DNA of 57,342 nt. Source: an uncultured Eubacterium sp. (GTDB taxonomy: Bacteria > Bacillota > Clostridia > Lachnospirales > Lachnospiraceae). Below the pieces are notes generated by a model that did not search any database, was not told the origin of the DNA, and saw only the letters and a list, made by a program, of their open reading frames with translations. This document shows, piece by piece, positions 32,372 to 40,279 of the stretch. The stretch is taken from contig USBB01000013.1 of the NCBI GenBank assembly GCA_900552795.1, forward strand, positions 1 through 57,342. Direction: 5' to 3'. The translations under genes and the position numbers were made by a program. The number at the start of each line of letters is the position of its first letter. Within the stretch, counting starts at the first letter, position 1.

Positions 32372-33037
32372 TTATTCAGCCATTTCTTTTAAAGCGTCAA
32401 TATCCACCAGTTTAATCATACCTCTGTTTAATTCAATCCATCCCTCCGCCGCGAAGCTTTTAAGCATTCTTGCCACAACCTCTCTTGCTGAATTTACTTC
32501 TCTCGCCATCGCTTCCTGTGTCATTTTTATATTTTTGTCATCTGTTTTTTCATAAATTGACAGCAATAACCTTGCCAGACGCTCATCAAAATGCGAAAAC
32601 AATATTTCCTGCATAACCCACACCACAGACGACAAACGCTTTGTTGACAACTCATACGCAAAACATTTTACATATATGTTATTTTCCATCAGTTCTTTGA
32701 ATGTGCCTGCATTTACCGCCAAAATCTGAGTATCAGCTTCTGACATTAATTCCACTTCCAAAGATAAACCTGACATCGCACATGACGCTGATAAAATACA
32801 GCTTTCGCCCTCAGTTATATGAAACAGTGTGACTTCTCTCCCCTCCTCAGAAATTATATAAACACGTATTGAGCCGCTTTTTACATAAATCATTCCAAGA
32901 CAGGCATCTGAAAATCCATGTATAAATTCATCTTTCGAATAACTTCTATATACTGCCGCATTTAACAGTACTGATTTTTCTCCCTCAGAAAGATTACTCC
33001 AATATGGTATTTTTTGAACTACATCATTTATATCCAT
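32372..33037 (-). CDS. Crp/Fnr-family transcriptional regulator (221 aa)
   Basis: A cNMP-binding-like beta-barrel domain (about 20-115) is followed by a long dimer helix and a Crp-type winged helix (about 150-215; KMTQEAMAREVNSAREVVARMLKSF, with ISREVV-like recognition). The N-terminal cysteine cluster of oxygen-sensing FNR is absent, and the cAMP pocket is not obviously conserved, so the signal is unknown. Gene order (regulator, thioredoxin, CoADR-like) suggests redox or sulfur control. The candidate target dyad lies 300-360 bases downstream in the gap before trx. Confidence 0.87.
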   Translation of the reverse strand: MDINDVVQKIPYWSNLSEGEKSVLLNAAVYRSYSKDEFIHGFSDACLGMIYVKSGSIRVYIISEEGREVTLFHITEGESCILSASCAMSGLSLEVELMSEADTQILAVNAGTFKELMENNIYVKCFAYELSTKRLSSVVWVMQEILFSHFDERLARLLLSIYEKTDDKNIKMTQEAMAREVNSAREVVARMLKSFAAEGWIELNRGMIKLVDIDALKEMAE

Positions 33038-33118
33038 CTATTAATACCTTTCTTATTATTTTTAATTATATATCCCTGTAATGCTTTCTTTAAAAATTAA
33101 AAACAAAAAAGTCACAAA

Positions 33119-34561
33119 TTATAAAAGATGTCTGAATGGTATTATAACAACACGCAGAATACCATATATAATCTTTTTGGAAGTTGTCATCTCTTTTTCC
33201 TGATACAAGCTTCCTGTCGTCTCTTTTCCATTAGATAAGACCTCCACACTTTTCTCCTTATATTGCTCAAACTCCTCTCTTATGGAAGCATTTAATTGTT
33301 CGCTGTCTACAACTAACATTAATTCCGTATCAATATACGTACTTCGCATATCTAAATTATATGAACCTATTATGGAAATAGTATCATCAATAAGCACTGT
33401 TTTTGTATGTAGGGCATATTCATTCATCAATTCATATACATCAGCACCGGTATGTAAAACCTTATTTTTATTATTAAGATAATCTGTACATCCCCACGGA
33501 TTTGAACCTTTTTCCACGGAATTAATCATAATTTTTAAATCAGCATGTTTTTCAATATCACGAAGCACAGAATACATATGCTTATCACAAATAATATAAG
33601 GCGTCTGTATAATCACTTCATCAGCATTGTCTGCCAACTCTCCTATTGTATATAAAACTCTTGGCTCTTTGTTTGCCGGTGCTGTTCCATTTGATATCAA
33701 AGTGATCTTATCCGCTTCTAAAGTAGATTCATACCAATCATCAAACTTACTAAAATCTTCATGTTCATCTGACAAAGCCATATACCTGCTATCCAATCGC
33801 TCATACTCTTCCTTTAAAATATCTTCATCCATATTTTTAGATACTGTACTCACACGATTTTCTGTCCATATCTGTTCAAAATAATTTTCCAGCTGAAGGA
33901 AAGATTCTCCTTTACCCGGTGCAGAATTATATACGAGCAGATCCCTGTCTACATTGGAAGCTGCATTCATTCCTCCCAAAAAAATATTTGACGTATTTCT
34001 TCCTCCCAACATATACATACATTCATCCACCATAAGATATTTATCATGCATACGATAATTTGCATTATATATGTTTTTTAACTTAATAGGATTATACATT
34101 CTTACTTCAATATTTTCATGACTGCAAAGCGCATAAAAAGTGCTGTTGCCACGCAAAAAAACAGGTTCATAAATTCCATCGACAAGAATTTTTACCTTAA
34201 CGCCTCTGTCTGCCGCATTATGCAACGCTGATATGACATCAAGTCCTCTATCATCCATTCTTAAATCAAATGTTGTCATAATAATAGATTCTTTTGCATT
34301 TCCAATCATTCTAAGACGCCACAGCAGGGCATCTTCATTATTATCTATACATAAAATTCTCTCTGTTCCGGCTTCATCACGATAATAATCAGTATTCAAA
34401 ATGCTTTCGCTATAATCTTTACTTATATTTTTACGCACTAACGGTCTGAAAATATTTACAATAATTACTGATATCAGAAAAAGCGCTAACGCAATGCATA
34501 CAAATTTAATTAATGGCTTCATAATTTTTAACAGCTTTGTAGTTCTAATATTTATCCGCAA
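33119..34561 (-). CDS. Phospholipase D / cardiolipin synthase-like protein (480 aa)
   Basis: A membrane-anchored PLD-superfamily enzyme. One N-terminal TM (LIKFVCIALALFLISVIIVNIF) is followed by two HKD half-domains: RMHDKYLMVDECMYMLGGRN in the first and LHTKTVLIDDTISIIGSYN in the second. Both His and Lys pairs are intact. In the family this gives transphosphatidylation (cardiolipin synthesis) or phospholipid cleavage. The start appears to be TTG, with AGAGG eight bases upstream; the first in-frame ATG (34522) has no site. It lies 67 bases after the marR gene and probably belongs to its operon. Confidence 0.85.
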   Translation of the reverse strand: MRINIRTTKLLKIMKPLIKFVCIALALFLISVIIVNIFRPLVRKNISKDYSESILNTDYYRDEAGTERILCIDNNEDALLWRLRMIGNAKESIIMTTFDLRMDDRGLDVISALHNAADRGVKVKILVDGIYEPVFLRGNSTFYALCSHENIEVRMYNPIKLKNIYNANYRMHDKYLMVDECMYMLGGRNTSNIFLGGMNAASNVDRDLLVYNSAPGKGESFLQLENYFEQIWTENRVSTVSKNMDEDILKEEYERLDSRYMALSDEHEDFSKFDDWYESTLEADKITLISNGTAPANKEPRVLYTIGELADNADEVIIQTPYIICDKHMYSVLRDIEKHADLKIMINSVEKGSNPWGCTDYLNNKNKVLHTGADVYELMNEYALHTKTVLIDDTISIIGSYNLDMRSTYIDTELMLVVDSEQLNASIREEFEQYKEKSVEVLSNGKETTGSLYQEKEMTTSKKIIYGILRVVIIPFRHLL

Positions 34562-34628
34562 AATTCTAACCTCTGTTCTTTCCTATATACAAAATATAGT
34601 TCACTAATAAACCTTTTGTATAAAATTT

Positions 34629-35063
34629 TTATTCTCCCAGTTCATGGTTGATATTTTCATTAATTTTAGACATTACTCTTCTCACAACATCAATTTCTTC
34701 TTTACTTATATCTTTTTGCATAATCTCACGACATTCCTCATATACTTTAATAACATTACCAATTACTTCCTTAGATTTTTTAGTTAATGAAATATGCAAA
34801 ATCCTATGATCTTCATCATCCTCTGTGATATAAATGAATTGTTTGGAACGTAAATTATCTATGGACTTGGAAATATGTGCTTTAGACAAATGCTTTTTCT
34901 CAATAATGCCCTTTGCAGTATCAATATGTTTTTCTCTATGTAAAAGTACAAGTATATCCAATTCAACAGGACGCAAATCACATTCTTTCATAATCGGTTC
35001 AAATTTCCTGGAAAGCAATTTCTTCAACTGCACTCCTGACATTACAACTTCATTTGTTTCCAT
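34629..35063 (-). CDS. MarR-family transcriptional regulator (144 aa)
   Basis: A winged-helix dimer of standard length. The N-terminal helix FEPIMKECDLRPVELDILVLL precedes the HTH (TAKGIIEKKHLSKAHISKSIDNLRSKQ) and the wing TEDDEDHRILHISLTKKS, which carries the conserved D-x-R. The promoter TTGACA-N17-TATACT is near-perfect, and a palindrome ATTAGTT-N8-AACTAAT sits between it and the ribosome-binding site, implying autorepression. A related half-site (TAGTTCACTAA) precedes the PLD gene. The ligand is unknown; membrane stress is a guess from the PLD neighbour. Confidence 0.9.
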   Translation of the reverse strand: METNEVVMSGVQLKKLLSRKFEPIMKECDLRPVELDILVLLHREKHIDTAKGIIEKKHLSKAHISKSIDNLRSKQFIYITEDDEDHRILHISLTKKSKEVIGNVIKVYEECREIMQKDISKEEIDVVRRVMSKINENINHELGE

Positions 35064-35074
35064 GTCTCCTCCTC

Positions 35075-35128
35075 ATTAGTTCGCCAAGAAACTAATTACA
35101 GTATACCTGTCGGGGTTGTTTATGTCAA
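35075..35128 (-). promoter_or_regulatory. marR promoter and operator
   Basis: On the minus strand TTGACA (35123-35128), a 17-base spacer and TATACT (35100-35105) are followed by the ATTAGTT-N8-AACTAAT palindrome (35075-35096). The palindrome ends just before GAGGAGGAG and the start codon. Confidence 0.75.
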
Positions 35129-35236
35129 TATACCATTAAAAGCTTAAAGAAATCTTGTTATATCTTAATATTGCAGTAAAAAATATGAACACTCAATCTG
35201 CTATCCCTGTACGACCTCATAAAACAACTAAGTTAC

Positions 35237-35962
35237 TTATTCTTCTGATTCCTTTTCTATATCGATGAATAAAATATATATACCACAAATCTTACCATCA
35301 GCATCATAACCAAAATAGGTTGGGTATATACCATCTCCCCATCCCGAAGCAAAAATAGGAATACTTAAATCTGTTTCCGGAACAGTCCAATTAAGCCAGT
35401 CTCCGCCTTCACGCTGATACTTTGGATATGCAGTATAGTTTTCTTCCAGTAAATCACAGAAAAGATCGTTATACGGATCAATATCTTCTTCCTCGTTACA
35501 ACGCTTCTCCCAATATGCCTTAAATATATCCTGAGTCTTTAAATCAAGAATGCATCCCATGCCCGAATCAACTATAAAGCCGAAGTATTCATCCTCATCT
35601 AATTCTTCATCCAAGTTCTCATTTCCAACTACACCAATATCGTAATACACCGGTTTATTATCTGTAACCGTTACCTTCACACAAGCATAACGATCCCCAT
35701 ACTCCTCACTTAATAAAACACTGATAGTTACCGGGTAAGTTCCCGGCTCGACAGTTTGTATATATGATATAGCATCTTCAAGCTCAATCAATGGATCACA
35801 AGCCAGAATCGTACCTGTCGGAAAAGCAGCTGTGCCAATTTCTAAAATGTCCATCTTCTCTTTTCCTATTTGCTTTTCTGTGAAATATGATTCTAAATCA
35901 ATTTTACATCTCATAAACTCCTTTTTTTCTTCATACTTTTTCAACCACTTTTCATCAGGCAT
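35237..35962 (-). CDS. DUF4241 domain protein (241 aa)
   Basis: A soluble acidic protein matching the DUF4241 pattern: a GTAAFPTGTILACDPL segment, then GTYPVTISV, an FIVDSGMGCILD core, and late in the sequence LNWTVPETDLSIPIFASGWGDGIYPTYFGYD. The family is of unknown biochemical function and sometimes sits among toxin-immunity genes. No toxin gene is adjacent. The ATG at 35962 has GGAGG seven bases upstream; the longer frame begins with TTG and places the ribosome-binding site inside the gene. The 285 bases upstream hold no visible gene. Confidence 0.8.
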   Translation of the reverse strand: MPDEKWLKKYEEKKEFMRCKIDLESYFTEKQIGKEKMDILEIGTAAFPTGTILACDPLIELEDAISYIQTVEPGTYPVTISVLLSEEYGDRYACVKVTVTDNKPVYYDIGVVGNENLDEELDEDEYFGFIVDSGMGCILDLKTQDIFKAYWEKRCNEEEDIDPYNDLFCDLLEENYTAYPKYQREGGDWLNWTVPETDLSIPIFASGWGDGIYPTYFGYDADGKICGIYILFIDIEKESEE

Positions 35963-36265
35963 AAAATTTTCCTCCTTCAAATTATTTTTATAATATCAAT
36001 CACTCCATATAAGTTAAAATATAATAATCTTTTGACTATATTTTTCTTTTCGTAAATCATCTTCTGTTTTATGTTTTGGTATGACAATATTTTCATGATT
36101 TCAAATATAATCCGATTATCTTATATGGTAATTAAATTTCTCCGAGTGATTACGCCATTTACCATTTACTAAACGACTTTATTTAATTTGCATGAATATA
36201 TAGCTTCTTTCTCAAAATTTAAAAGTAAGTTTGGCTCATGGGAAATCTTTAATTTCTATATAACA

Positions 36266-36724
36266 TTAAGACATCAATTCACCATTTTCTTTACTTATAC
36301 CATAAGGCCTTTGAGATAGTATATCTTCAAGTTCTTTTGCAAGAAACTCTACAATTGCATGGCATGGGTTATCAAATCCCATAATTTCCAAGTTCTGTAA
36401 TTCCATGCAATGCAAGGTTCCATACAATTCCAGCATATAAGCAGTCAACTCCGAAATCATTTGATAGCCTTCTACATTGTCAACATCTGTATGTCCTTCT
36501 TTGGCAGTTAATAATCCAATAATACCTACAGCTACCGTAAAAGCTCCACAACATGAATGTTCTGTCTGCATACCAATACCCATGACAGAAAACATTTTTC
36601 TTGTTTCTTCAGATAAGTTCAGTTGGTAATATTCATTACAGGCTATAAACATAGCTTCGGCACAAGATAATTCCGTTCCGATATGATATTGATTTACTAA
36701 TTCATATAATTTCTTTTTCTCCAT
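36266..36724 (-). CDS. C_GCAxxG_C_C family protein (152 aa)
   Basis: A small cysteine-rich protein. The family's central motif is visible as HSCCGAFTVAVGIIGLL, with the N-terminal cysteine in ELSCAEAMF and further ones in LHCMEL and DNPCHAIVEF. In some relatives these lie within redox or arsenic/selenium-related loci and may bind metal or an Fe-S cluster; the activity is not known. It has no clear operon partner: it ends 257 bases before the DUF4241 start and begins 112 bases after rlmD. Confidence 0.8.
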   Translation of the reverse strand: MEKKKLYELVNQYHIGTELSCAEAMFIACNEYYQLNLSEETRKMFSVMGIGMQTEHSCCGAFTVAVGIIGLLTAKEGHTDVDNVEGYQMISELTAYMLELYGTLHCMELQNLEIMGFDNPCHAIVEFLAKELEDILSQRPYGISKENGELMS

Positions 36725-36835
36725 ATCTATTTCTCCTATTCCCTAAATCCTATCACCTGAATAAACCTCCGGTTATATCATCACTCTGCAGAAACACACA
36801 TCCATTTTTCTGCCAAAATTGCAGAAACCTTTGGT

Positions 36836-38002
36836 TTAATCAGCTTTCCTTGACAGCAAACAAACCGTCTCCACATGCTCCGTATGCGGAAACATATCAA
36901 ATGGCTTGCACCATTCCGCCTTGTAGCCGCCCTTGATTAAAAGCTTTACATCCCTTAACTGCGTCTGTGGATTGCATGATATATAGACTACACGCTGCGG
37001 CGCAATTTTTATGATTGAATTCAGGAATTCCTTTGTTGAACCGCTTCTTGGAGGGTCCATTATGACAACGTCTGCCTTATTTTTTTCTGCATATTTTACA
37101 AGAAATTCTCCTGCATCATCGTTAAAAAACCTGATATTCTTTATATTGTTTAATTCCGCATTTGATTTGGCGTCCTCGACAGCCTTTTCATTTAGCTCAA
37201 CGCCTATTACATTTCCTGCGTTTTGTGATGCCGCAATTCCTATAGTTCCTATTCCGCAGTACGCATCTATAACGGTATCATTTTTGCTTATATTTGCTGA
37301 CTTTATTGCTGTCTTATACAGCTTTTCCGTCTGTGCCGGATTAATCTGGTAAAAAGAATCAGGGCTGATTTTAAATTTTTTCCCACACAACACGTCATAT
37401 ATGAATCCTCTGCCATAAACAACTATATTTCTTTTGCCAAGCACCATGCTTGTTGAAGCAGAATTTATATTCTGAACAATAGTTGTTATTTCAGGATGCT
37501 CTTTTAACAATGCTTTCACAAAATTATTTTTTGATGGAAATGCAACCCCATTTGTCACAAGAACCACCATTAATTCTTTTGTTGAAAATCCTTTTCTTAT
37601 AAGTACATGACGCATAAAACCTTTCTTTAAATCCTCATTGTAAGGCTCATACTTGAAGGATTTAAAAAGTCTGCACAGTGTCTGCATTATACCGTCAGCC
37701 TGCATGTCTTCTATCATGCAAAAATCAACAGGGACTATATTATGAGTTCCCTCCTCATATATACCGGTTATAATATTTTTATCTTTATCATACCCAACTA
37801 TCCCATGAACCTTATTTCTATAATTAATAGGTCTGTACATTCCCGTTATCGGCTCACATTGGCAGATTCCCTTAAATAAATCCTCAACATATTTCTGCTT
37901 GATTTTAAGCTCTTCCTCATAAGGCATGTCTGTATATTTACATGCACCGCATTTTTTAGAAAAAGGACAGCTTATAGACTTTTTTTGTTCATTGTATCCC
38001 AT
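36836..38002 (-). CDS. rlmD: 23S rRNA (uracil-5-)-methyltransferase, RlmD/RumA family (388 aa)
   Basis: An SAM-dependent RNA m5U methyltransferase. The [4Fe-4S] cysteines are CPFSKKCGACKY near the N-terminus with a further cysteine in the central domain (DFCMIED). The SAM-binding motif is DAYCGIGTIGIAAS, PPRSG follows, and the catalytic cysteine is in YISCNPQTQ. The C-terminal FPHTEHVETVCLL is characteristic. No TRAM domain is present, and the length fits the shorter family form. The ATG has GGAGAG eight bases upstream. RlmCD of Gram-positives can modify two sites, so the exact target is inferred. Confidence 0.9.
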   Translation of the reverse strand: MGYNEQKKSISCPFSKKCGACKYTDMPYEEELKIKQKYVEDLFKGICQCEPITGMYRPINYRNKVHGIVGYDKDKNIITGIYEEGTHNIVPVDFCMIEDMQADGIMQTLCRLFKSFKYEPYNEDLKKGFMRHVLIRKGFSTKELMVVLVTNGVAFPSKNNFVKALLKEHPEITTIVQNINSASTSMVLGKRNIVVYGRGFIYDVLCGKKFKISPDSFYQINPAQTEKLYKTAIKSANISKNDTVIDAYCGIGTIGIAASQNAGNVIGVELNEKAVEDAKSNAELNNIKNIRFFNDDAGEFLVKYAEKNKADVVIMDPPRSGSTKEFLNSIIKIAPQRVVYISCNPQTQLRDVKLLIKGGYKAEWCKPFDMFPHTEHVETVCLLSRKAD

Positions 38003-38031
38003 TTACAATACTCTCCAATCTTCACATTTAA

Positions 38032-38100
38032 AAAACAAAACCTGAGAGTCTGACTGTCGTTACGTCTGCTTGACAAACATACCGGTCTGAACTCTCAGGT
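38032..38100 (-). terminator. Terminator after rpoZ, before rlmD
   Basis: ACCTGAGAGT (38040-38049) pairs with ACTCTCAGGT (38091-38100) across a 41-base loop. On the minus strand the stem is followed by TTTTGTTTTTT. The long loop could fold further; no known riboswitch was recognised in it. Confidence 0.55.
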
Positions 38101-38104
38101 CTGT

Positions 38105-38166
38105 TTTTATGCTCATTTTAGGGGCGTATCTCAAGTTCATGCCCCATCATTGTGCAAGCACAAGTG
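38105..38166 (-). repeat. Interspersed structured repeat, copy C (degenerate, inverted)
   Basis: On the minus strand it has the CACTTGTGCTTGCACAAT hairpin core and the ACGCCCC...AAAATGAGCATAAAA tail of copies at 44726-44828 and 57240-57342, with roughly 85 percent identity over 62 bases. The outer AAGGTC arm is absent. Confidence 0.7.
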
Positions 38167-38204
38167 AAATTAAGATTTTCTAACACTTTAAATCATATAA
38201 ATGA

Positions 38205-38528
38205 TTAATCATTATTTCCGACAATAGTAATCTTTCCTTCATAAAGCTCACGCACTGCAACTGACAATGGCTTTAAATTATCAGCATCATCAACTAAAGC
38301 TTCGCCCATTTTGAGTGCTTTCTTTTCCTCTCTTGTAAGAGCATGTTCTCCTTCCTTGTCCTTACTCTTTGCTACCTTTTCTTCAATAGAACGTGCATCA
38401 ATTATCTGCTTAGCTCTCGCTGAAGTTGCCTTTACAATCGAATAGCGGCTTGATACAACAAGCTGTTCGCCCTCTTCAACACCACTGTTTACTACTGACA
38501 TTAATTCTGAATATGATGGATGTAACAT
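38205..38528 (-). CDS. rpoZ: RNA polymerase omega subunit (107 aa)
   Basis: Omega helps assemble and stabilise RNA polymerase. The protein starts with a HPSYSELMSVV segment, and the family motif SRYSIVKATSARAKQIID is plain. The C-terminal KPLSVAVRELYEGKITI is also conserved. The middle has a charged lysine-rich insert typical of Clostridia. It starts directly after the gmk stop codon (TAA then ATG) and is thus translationally coupled, in the usual yicC-gmk-rpoZ order. Confidence 0.92.
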   Translation of the reverse strand: MLHPSYSELMSVVNSGVEEGEQLVVSSRYSIVKATSARAKQIIDARSIEEKVAKSKDKEGEHALTREEKKALKMGEALVDDADNLKPLSVAVRELYEGKITIVGNND

Positions 38529-39179
38529 TTAATTTTCTCCTCCTGAATATACCTTTAATTGTTCTCTTATTTCATTAATAAGCTTAATATTGTTTGATGC
38601 TTTATGTAAATCGCATGTATTCTCATCACACAAAGTTATGCTGTTAATCACACCGACACATTCGTCCACAGTATCATTAACGACTATATAATCATATTTC
38701 TCCACTCCAAAGGACTCCTTTGAAGCTTTTGAAAGTCTTGCCATTATAGTCTCTTCATCCTCTGTTCCTCTGCCGCGCAGACGCCTTTCAAGCTCATCGG
38801 CACTTGGCGGAACAATAAATATAAGAACTGCCTCCGGGAAAATCTTCTTTACATTTAAAGCGCCCACGCTCTCAATCTCAAGAATTACGTTTTTTCCTTC
38901 ATCAAGACATGACTCTACATATTTTTTCGGCGTTCCGTAATAATTACCCACATACTTTGCATATTCCAAAAGCTCACCGTCATCTATCATTTTCTTAAAT
39001 TCATCTTCTGATTTAAAAAAATATTCTCTTCCGTCAACCTCACCCTCTCTTGGAGAACGTGTAGTTGCAGAAATTGATAACGCATAATTATCATAGCTTT
39101 CCATAAGCTTTTTCATAACAGTACCTTTTCCGGCACCCGAAAAGCCCGAAACCACCAGTAACTTACCCTGATTACTCAT
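38529..39179 (-). CDS. gmk: Guanylate kinase (216 aa)
   Basis: Converts GMP to GDP with ATP. The P-loop is SGFSGAGKGT, the GMP-binding motif follows (SISATTRSPREGEVDGREYFF), and the lid has RLRGRGTEDEETI. The length is typical. The start at 39179 follows GAGG by 6 bases; a first ATG four codons earlier would place the ribosome-binding site inside the gene. The promoter TTGATT-N17-TATAAT lies upstream, so it can be transcribed apart from yicC. The usual small remA-like gene between yicC and gmk is absent. Confidence 0.95.
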   Translation of the reverse strand: MSNQGKLLVVSGFSGAGKGTVMKKLMESYDNYALSISATTRSPREGEVDGREYFFKSEDEFKKMIDDGELLEYAKYVGNYYGTPKKYVESCLDEGKNVILEIESVGALNVKKIFPEAVLIFIVPPSADELERRLRGRGTEDEETIMARLSKASKESFGVEKYDYIVVNDTVDECVGVINSITLCDENTCDLHKASNNIKLINEIREQLKVYSGGEN

Positions 39180-39223
39180 AAGTGTCCTCATTTCTGTACT
39201 TTAATAAATTAGGATTATAAGTG

Positions 39224-39252
39224 ATTATACTTAAAAAAAGCCAAACAATCAA
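39224..39252 (-). promoter_or_regulatory. gmk-rpoZ promoter
   Basis: On the minus strand TTGATT (39247-39252), 17 bases, TATAAT (39224-39229), in the gap after yicC. Confidence 0.6.
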
Positions 39253-39256
39253 GCCC

Positions 39257-40135
39257 CTATTCAATATTCTGAATCTGCTCTCTTACCTTCTCAATCTCAG
39301 TTTTTAAATCGATTGCTGTATTTGAAATATCAATATCATTCGCTTTAGAAAGTATTGTATTAGCTTCTCTGTTCATCTCCTGAGCAATAAAATCCATTTT
39401 ACGTCCTATTCCGCCATCCTCAGACAAACACTTGACTGCATGCGCAATATGACTTCTAAGACGCACTGTCTCCTCATCCACACAAATCTTATCGGCATAT
39501 ATAACAACTTCCGTTGCAATCCTGTTCTCATCTATTGTTGTGTCAGACAACAGCTCTTTTACTTTATTTTCAAGCTTTTCCCTGTATTCGCTTATTATCT
39601 GCGGACTTCTTTGTTCAATAAAATCCACAAGCTTTTCCATATTGGCCAGCTTGCCAAGCAAATCATTTTTAAGATTTTCACCCTCAAGAATTCTTGTCTC
39701 AACAAATTTTTCACAAGCGCTGCAGATTGCTTTCTCTATAAAATGCCACAATTCTTCCTCGTCAGGCGCTGCATCCTCCATCATTATAACTTCCGGATAT
39801 CTTGAAAGTTCACCTATTGTAACTTTATTTTCAAGCTCAAACTGTTCTGCCATTTTATTAAAAATATTCATATATTCAGCAGCAATTTCACCGTTGTATT
39901 TAAGACAGACCTTATTTTCCGTCAAATCCTCATAAGTGATAAACATATCTATTTTACCGCGCTGAGCATATTTTTTTAATAAATCCCTCATTCTTGATTC
40001 AAACACATTAAGCCTTTTTGGCATTTTAATTCCCGCTTCAAGGTATCTGTGATTAACTGATTTAATCTCAACAACTACACGCCTTTGCCCCTCACTTAAC
40101 TCACATCTTCCAAAGCCGGTCATACTCTTTATCAT
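39257..40135 (-). CDS. yicC: YicC/YloC family endoribonuclease-like protein (292 aa)
   Basis: A conserved bacterial protein; E. coli YicC is an RNase of a distinct family. The N-terminal signature IKSMTGFGRCELSEGQRRVVVEIKSVNHRYLE is intact, as are the C-terminal HIAHAVKCLSEDGGIGRKMDFIAQEMNREANTILSKAND and NTAIDLKTEIEKVREQIQNIE. The second of two adjacent ATGs is used because GAGG lies 5 bases before it. Promoter TTGTAC-N17-TATAAT at 40189-40217. It heads the yicC-gmk-rpoZ cluster. Confidence 0.93.
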   Translation of the reverse strand: MIKSMTGFGRCELSEGQRRVVVEIKSVNHRYLEAGIKMPKRLNVFESRMRDLLKKYAQRGKIDMFITYEDLTENKVCLKYNGEIAAEYMNIFNKMAEQFELENKVTIGELSRYPEVIMMEDAAPDEEELWHFIEKAICSACEKFVETRILEGENLKNDLLGKLANMEKLVDFIEQRSPQIISEYREKLENKVKELLSDTTIDENRIATEVVIYADKICVDEETVRLRSHIAHAVKCLSEDGGIGRKMDFIAQEMNREANTILSKANDIDISNTAIDLKTEIEKVREQIQNIE

Positions 40136-40188
40136 CATTACCTCTTTCTGTCACATCATACGTGACTTAAAGCATTTCACAGTATTAT

Positions 40189-40217
40189 ATTATAACAATT
40201 TTAAATCAAAAGTACAA
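40189..40217 (-). promoter_or_regulatory. yicC promoter
   Basis: On the minus strand TTGTAC (40212-40217), 17 bases, TATAAT (40189-40194). Confidence 0.65.
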
Positions 40218-40279
40218 GACACCATTACTTTTTTATGTTATCATTAATCAAAGTCAGCTTTAGAAAGGACTAATTAATT

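Noticed and set aside
35981..36265. Search for a small gene between DUF4241 and C_GCAxxG genes
   Set aside because: No frame with a ribosome-binding site; only AT-rich sequence and a short direct repeat (AAATGGTAAATGG).
38032..38110. Possible riboswitch before rlmD
   Set aside because: CTGAGAG hairpin looked riboswitch-like, but it has no other conserved core and reads as a long-loop terminator of rpoZ.
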